This document shows positions 7,138 to 10,990 of a stretch of DNA of 10,990 nt, in pieces. This stretch comes from Zoogloeaceae bacterium. Lineage in GTDB: Bacteria > Pseudomonadota > Gammaproteobacteria > Burkholderiales > Rhodocyclaceae. The translations under genes and the position numbers were made by a program. Below the pieces are notes generated by a model. The model was given only the letters and a program-made list of their open reading frames with translations, was not told the DNA's origin and searched no databases. Position 1 is the stretch's first letter. The number at the start of each line of letters is the position of its first letter. The DNA lies in contig JAIRZG010000095.1 in assembly GCA_031267345.1 (NCBI GenBank), positions 1-10,990 on the forward strand, in the 5' to 3' direction.

Positions 7138-7163
7138 AAAAAAAAGCGCCCGCATAGGGGCGC
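7138..7163 (-). terminator. Rho-independent terminator of the glnK-amt operon
   Basis: On the minus strand, GCGCCC and GGGCGC (7158-7163 and 7146-7151) form a perfect 6-bp GC stem with a 6-base loop. A run of eight T follows (A-run 7138-7145 on the plus strand). It begins 26 bases after the amt stop, the classic arrangement. Confidence 0.85.
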
Positions 7164-7189
7164 CAAAGGAGAGAGGAAGGGGTTTGTCG

Positions 7190-8557
7190 TCAGAGGTGGT
7201 AGGCGGTTTCGCCGTGGGCGGAGATGTCCAGACCTTGGCGTTCTTCCTCTTCGGGAACCCGCAGACCCACGCAAAGGTCGGCAATCTTGTAGGCGATGAA
7301 GGCGACGAGGCCTGACCAGATGAGGGTGACGCCCACGCTCTTGATCTGGACGTAGACCTGCGCCGCCATATCGGCGTTTCCGTCGCCAAAGCCTTGACCG
7401 CCCAGCGCCGGAGCCGCGAAGACGCCAGTGAGAATCGCGCCGAGGATGCCGCCGACGCCATGTACGCCGAAGACATCGAAGGCGTCATCCGCGCCGAGCA
7501 GTTTCTTCAGGCCATTGACGCCCCACAGGCAGACAAAGCCGGCGGCCAGACCGATGAAGATGGATCCCATCGGCCCGACGTAGCCCGCCGCTGGCGTCAC
7601 CGCCACCAGACCCGCTACCGCGCCGGAAGCCGCGCCGAGACTGGACGGATGTCCCTTGAAGATGGCTTCGCCGCCGATCCAGGCCAGTGTCGCCGCAGCG
7701 GTCGCCAGAATGGTATTGACGAAGGCCAGACCGGCCTGACCGTTGGCAGCGCCCGCAGAACCGGCGTTGAAGCCGAACCAGCCTACCCACAGCAGGGACG
7801 CGCCGACCATGGTCAGGGTGAGCGAGTGCGGCGTCATGGCTTCGCGCCCGAAGCCGATGCGTTTGCCCAGCAGGTAAGCGCCCACCAGACCGGCGATACC
7901 GGCGTTGATGTGCACCACCGTGCCGCCCGCGAAATCCAGCGCGCCATCCGCGCCGAGGAAACCGCCGCCCCAGACGATATGCGCCATCGGCACATAGCTG
8001 AAAGTGAACCAGAGCACGGCGAAAATGACGACGGCGGCAAACTTGATGCGTTCGGCAAAGGAGCCGACGATCAGCGCCGTGGTGATGGCGGCGAAGGTAG
8101 ACTGGAAGGCGACCCAGACGTATTCCGGCATGGAGCCGTTCAGGCTATCGATGGTGACGCCCTTGAGGAAGATTTTTTCCAGATTGCCGATGATTGTCCC
8201 TTCGCCGGAGAAGGCCAGACTGTAACCGTAAATACACCATAGCAGCGTCATCAGACAAAAGATGACGAACACGTGCATGAGCACGGAGAGCATGTTCTTG
8301 CTGCGCGCCAGACCGCCGTAGAACAGCGCCAGACCGGGGATGATCATCAGGATGACCAGCATGGTGGAGGTGAGCATCCAGGAAGTATCGCCGCTATCCG
8401 GTTTGGCGGCTTCTTCAGCGGCGACGGGCGCAACTTCGCTATCGATCACCACCGTTTCGCTGGCGATCAATTCCGCCGGAGCGGCTTCCTGCGCCCAAGC
8501 GGGCGTTCCCAGACTTACAGCGCCCAACAGCGCCAGGAGTGCAAACAGACGTTTCAT
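7190..8557 (-). CDS. amtB: Ammonium channel Amt with N-terminal signal peptide
   Basis: A 455-residue membrane protein of the Amt/MEP/Rh family, which conducts ammonium across the inner membrane as a trimer. A signal peptide (about 1-22, cleavage after AWA before Q23) is followed by a low-complexity acidic linker to about residue 57. About eleven hydrophobic segments follow. The pore twin histidines are H216 (GGTVVHINAG) and H366 (GVHGVGG), 150 residues apart as in E. coli AmtB (H168/H318). D208 is 8 residues before the first histidine, matching AmtB D160. The cytosolic tail has the conserved LRVPEEEERQGLD motif used in GlnK docking. ATG 8557 starts the signal peptide, with AAGGAG (8567-8572) nine bases upstream. 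That Shine-Dalgarno overlaps the glnK stop, suggesting translational coupling. In-frame upstream codons to 8647 lie within glnK. Confidence 0.96.
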   Translation of the reverse strand: MKRLFALLALLGAVSLGTPAWAQEAAPAELIASETVVIDSEVAPVAAEEAAKPDSGDTSWMLTSTMLVILMIIPGLALFYGGLARSKNMLSVLMHVFVIFCLMTLLWCIYGYSLAFSGEGTIIGNLEKIFLKGVTIDSLNGSMPEYVWVAFQSTFAAITTALIVGSFAERIKFAAVVIFAVLWFTFSYVPMAHIVWGGGFLGADGALDFAGGTVVHINAGIAGLVGAYLLGKRIGFGREAMTPHSLTLTMVGASLLWVGWFGFNAGSAGAANGQAGLAFVNTILATAAATLAWIGGEAIFKGHPSSLGAASGAVAGLVAVTPAAGYVGPMGSIFIGLAAGFVCLWGVNGLKKLLGADDAFDVFGVHGVGGILGAILTGVFAAPALGGQGFGDGNADMAAQVYVQIKSVGVTLIWSGLVAFIAYKIADLCVGLRVPEEEERQGLDISAHGETAYHL

Positions 8558-8570
8558 GATGATGTTCTCC

Positions 8571-8909
8571 TTAGAGGGCGTCGTCGCCGGTTTCGCCGGT
8601 GCGGATGCGGATGACCTGTTCCAGATTCGCGACAAAAATCTTGCCATCGCCGATTTTTCCCGTGCTGGCGGCTTTTTCTATCGCTTCGACAACCTGATCC
8701 AGAAGCGCATCGGTAATAGCGGCCTCGATTTTGACCTTGGGCAGAAAATCGACGACGTATTCCGCGCCGCGATACAGTTCGGTATGCCCTTTCTGACGAC
8801 CAAAGCCTTTCACCTCGGTTACGGTGACGCCCTGTACGCCAATGGCGGAAAGGGCTTCACGCACTTCGTCAAGCTTGAAAGGCTTGATGATGGCGGTTAC
8901 AAATTTCAT
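8571..8909 (-). CDS. glnK: Nitrogen regulatory protein PII (GlnK/GlnB family)
   Basis: The 112-residue product is exactly the usual PII length. Visible marks are the MKFVTAIIKPFKLDEVREAL start, a T-loop ending in RGAEYVVDF with the uridylylation tyrosine Y51, and TGKIGDGKIFV of the B-loop that binds ATP. PII trimers sense 2-oxoglutarate, ATP/ADP and (through GlnD) glutamine, and plug AmtB when nitrogen is plentiful. ATG 8909 has GAGGAA (8916-8921) six bases upstream; the open frame back to 9002 has no PII homology. The gene is first in an operon with amt, 13 bases upstream of it. That linkage favours GlnK over GlnB as the name. A sigma-54 promoter with NtrC sites sits about 110-235 bases upstream. 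Confidence 0.95.
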   Translation of the reverse strand: MKFVTAIIKPFKLDEVREALSAIGVQGVTVTEVKGFGRQKGHTELYRGAEYVVDFLPKVKIEAAITDALLDQVVEAIEKAASTGKIGDGKIFVANLEQVIRIRTGETGDDAL

Positions 8910-9018
8910 GAGTGGTTCCTCGCTAAAAAAGTGCGGTTGCGGACAAGTCGCCTGAAGCCGCTTTCCCGTCATCCGGAAAAGGCTTGCCGCGCCATGAAGC
9001 ATCTTGCGTCAGCGTAAT

Positions 9019-9034
9019 AGCAGCCTTTATGCCA
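9019..9034 (-). promoter_or_regulatory. Sigma-54 (RpoN) -24/-12 promoter of glnK-amt
   Basis: The minus strand reads TGGCATAAAGGCTGCT, against consensus TGGCAC-N5-TTGCW. The invariant GG and GC are both present with the required 10 bases between them, and 9 of 11 defined positions match. Transcription would start near 9008, giving a leader of about 100 bases before the glnK ATG. NtrC-like sites lie at the right distance upstream. Confidence 0.75.
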
Positions 9035-9095
9035 GAAATTTTTTCGCTTTGAAATCATGCTGTTGCCCGAATTTCCCGCCCATATGCCGATAAAG

Positions 9096-9112
9096 CGCAC
9101 CAGATTTGTGCA
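9096..9112 (-). promoter_or_regulatory. NtrC binding site 1
   Basis: The minus strand reads TGCACAAATCTGGTGCG, against the NtrC consensus TGCACYA-N3-TGGTGCA. It differs at two positions only. Its centre (about 9104) is near -96 from the predicted sigma-54 start, as for an enhancer-type site. Confidence 0.7.
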
Positions 9113-9127
9113 TCCCTTTCAGCGCAA

Positions 9128-9144
9128 CGCACCAATCCGGCAAG
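9128..9144 (-). promoter_or_regulatory. NtrC binding site 2 (degenerate)
   Basis: The minus strand reads CTTGCCGGATTGGTGCG. The TGGTGCG half matches the consensus well and the other half is poor. Its centre is 32 bp, three helical turns, from the strong site at 9096-9112, the spacing known for paired NtrC enhancer sites upstream of E. coli glnA. Confidence 0.45.
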
Positions 9145-9384
9145 CCGCGTTTTTTGGCGATCAGACGCCGGATTCAGAGGCTGGAATGTGAAGGCGAAGC
9201 GTGTTCGCCCGCTTTATCGTTTGAACGCCGGAAGGCGGCTATTGCCGCCTCGCCCTCTCCCGACGCTGCGCGGGGAAAAATCTCCTGCGCGCGGCATGAA
9301 TTTGATCCCTGTTATTGCAGAAGCATAATCACCGCTTCCCGTACTTTTCTCGCTTCGCAAAGGATTTGTCCCGCGCCGCAAGAC
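9145..9384. other. Non-coding gap with two GC hairpins between the hydrolase gene and the glnK enhancer
   Basis: I see no credible gene in this 240-base stretch. It holds two perfect hairpins: GGCGAA/TTCGCC (9193-9209, 5-base loop) and AGGCGGC/GCCGCCT (9233-9250, loop TATT). Neither is followed by a T-run on either strand, so they are not typical intrinsic terminators. They could mark the 3' end of the minus-strand transcript stopping at 9385. Confidence 0.4.
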
Positions 9385-9945
9385 TCAAAAACCGTCCGCA
9401 AATTCCGCCGTATCGACGACACGGGCGAATCTGCCGTTCAGCGCGGCCATGCTACAAGCATGTACTGTTTTGGCGGGTATCGTTTCATTCCGATAGACGA
9501 GATCGCGCGTCGCGCAAGCGTCCGCCAGCACGGTAGTCTTGATTTTCCGATCAAGACAGGCGCGCGTGGTGCTATCGACGCACATGTGGCTCATCATGCC
9601 GCAGATGACGAGACGTTCGATGCGAAGCGCGTCAATCAGGTCGGCAAGACGGGTATCCGTAAAACTGTTGGGCAGGTGTTTGACGACAAGATATTCATCC
9701 CCGGCGGGCGTCAGGTTCGGGTGAATCCGCGCGCCCTCCGTATTCGGGAGAAAGAATTTCGCGCCCGCGCCGGCACTGATATGCTGAACATGAATGACCG
9801 GACAAGCCTTTTCCCGGAAGCGTTCGCGGATGCGCTCGATGGAGGCAAGGGCGGCGAGCGGCGCGCAAAGCTCCATTTTCCCGCCCGCGAAATAATCGTT
9901 TTGCACATCAATGATGAGCAATGCTGGCTGAAACGCTTCTGTCAT
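9385..9945 (-). CDS. Isochorismatase-like cysteine hydrolase
   Basis: The 186-residue product is a complete member of the isochorismatase-like (nicotinamidase/amidohydrolase) superfamily. The catalytic triad is visible: D13 in LLIIDVQNDYF, K89 in VVKHLPNSF, and nucleophile C122 in GMMSHMCVDSTTRA, the last preceded by the typical non-proline cis-peptide region. The family hydrolyses amide or vinyl-ether bonds. The absence of an aryl-carrier domain and the short length argue against isochorismate lyase EntB, but the true substrate cannot be read. ATG 9945 has an AAAGG motif seven bases upstream; an in-frame extension to 10059 overlaps gatA and has no homology. The gene begins 28 bases after the gatA stop on the same strand, so it is probably co-transcribed with it. 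Confidence 0.9.
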   Translation of the reverse strand: MTEAFQPALLIIDVQNDYFAGGKMELCAPLAALASIERIRERFREKACPVIHVQHISAGAGAKFFLPNTEGARIHPNLTPAGDEYLVVKHLPNSFTDTRLADLIDALRIERLVICGMMSHMCVDSTTRACLDRKIKTTVLADACATRDLVYRNETIPAKTVHACSMAALNGRFARVVDTAEFADGF

Positions 9946-9973
9946 GCGTTGCCTTTCAGGAAAAAGGAGTGGC

Positions 9974-10990
<1,017 letters not shown>

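Noticed and set aside
7394..8242. Plus-strand open frame of 282 codons opposite amt
   Set aside because: It is highly charged, has no domains, and is antisense to a certain Amt gene.
8558..8647. Upstream in-frame extension of amt
   Set aside because: It overlaps the glnK coding end and has no homology, while ATG 8557 has a good Shine-Dalgarno and starts a proper signal peptide.

Overview
The window looks like a chromosomal segment of a Gram-negative, GC-rich proteobacterium. A betaproteobacterium is most likely, perhaps of the Rhodocyclales. This rests on gene content: an oligopeptidase A gene followed by a DUF4124/glutaredoxin gene and exonuclease III, an ammonium transporter with a cleavable signal peptide, PII, and GatA. 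The lineage is an inference from protein style and was not searched. There are no tRNA or rRNA genes, CRISPR arrays or insertion sequences.

Left part (1-1592, plus strand): the 3' end of an M3-family oligopeptidase A gene, a secreted DUF4124 plus glutaredoxin-like protein, and exodeoxyribonuclease III, ending in a probable terminator near 1628-1658.

Middle part (1717-6992): a 1448-residue minus-strand gene joins two 2-hydroxyacyl-CoA dehydratase-activator ATPase modules to a DUF2229/HgdB-like, cysteine-rich C-terminal half. It is related to the double-cubane-cluster protein world, and its substrate is unknown. Divergent from it is a TetR/WHG regulator gene. The intergenic region carries three copies of a TTGAAC-N3-GTTCAA-type palindrome. 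One overlaps the -35 of a good promoter for the regulator and one lies on the side of the big gene. The two genes and these operators look like one self-contained regulated unit, and this is the most interesting part of the window.

Right part (7138-9144, minus strand): glnK (PII) and amt (ammonium channel) form a coupled operon that ends in an intrinsic terminator. Upstream of glnK I can read a sigma-54 -24/-12 element and one near-perfect plus one degenerate NtrC site, 32 bp apart. That is direct sequence evidence for nitrogen-starvation control.

Far right (9385-10990, minus strand): the C-terminal 339 residues of GatA (Glu-tRNA(Gln) amidotransferase subunit A), followed 28 bp later by an isochorismatase-like cysteine hydrolase gene where gatB would usually be expected.
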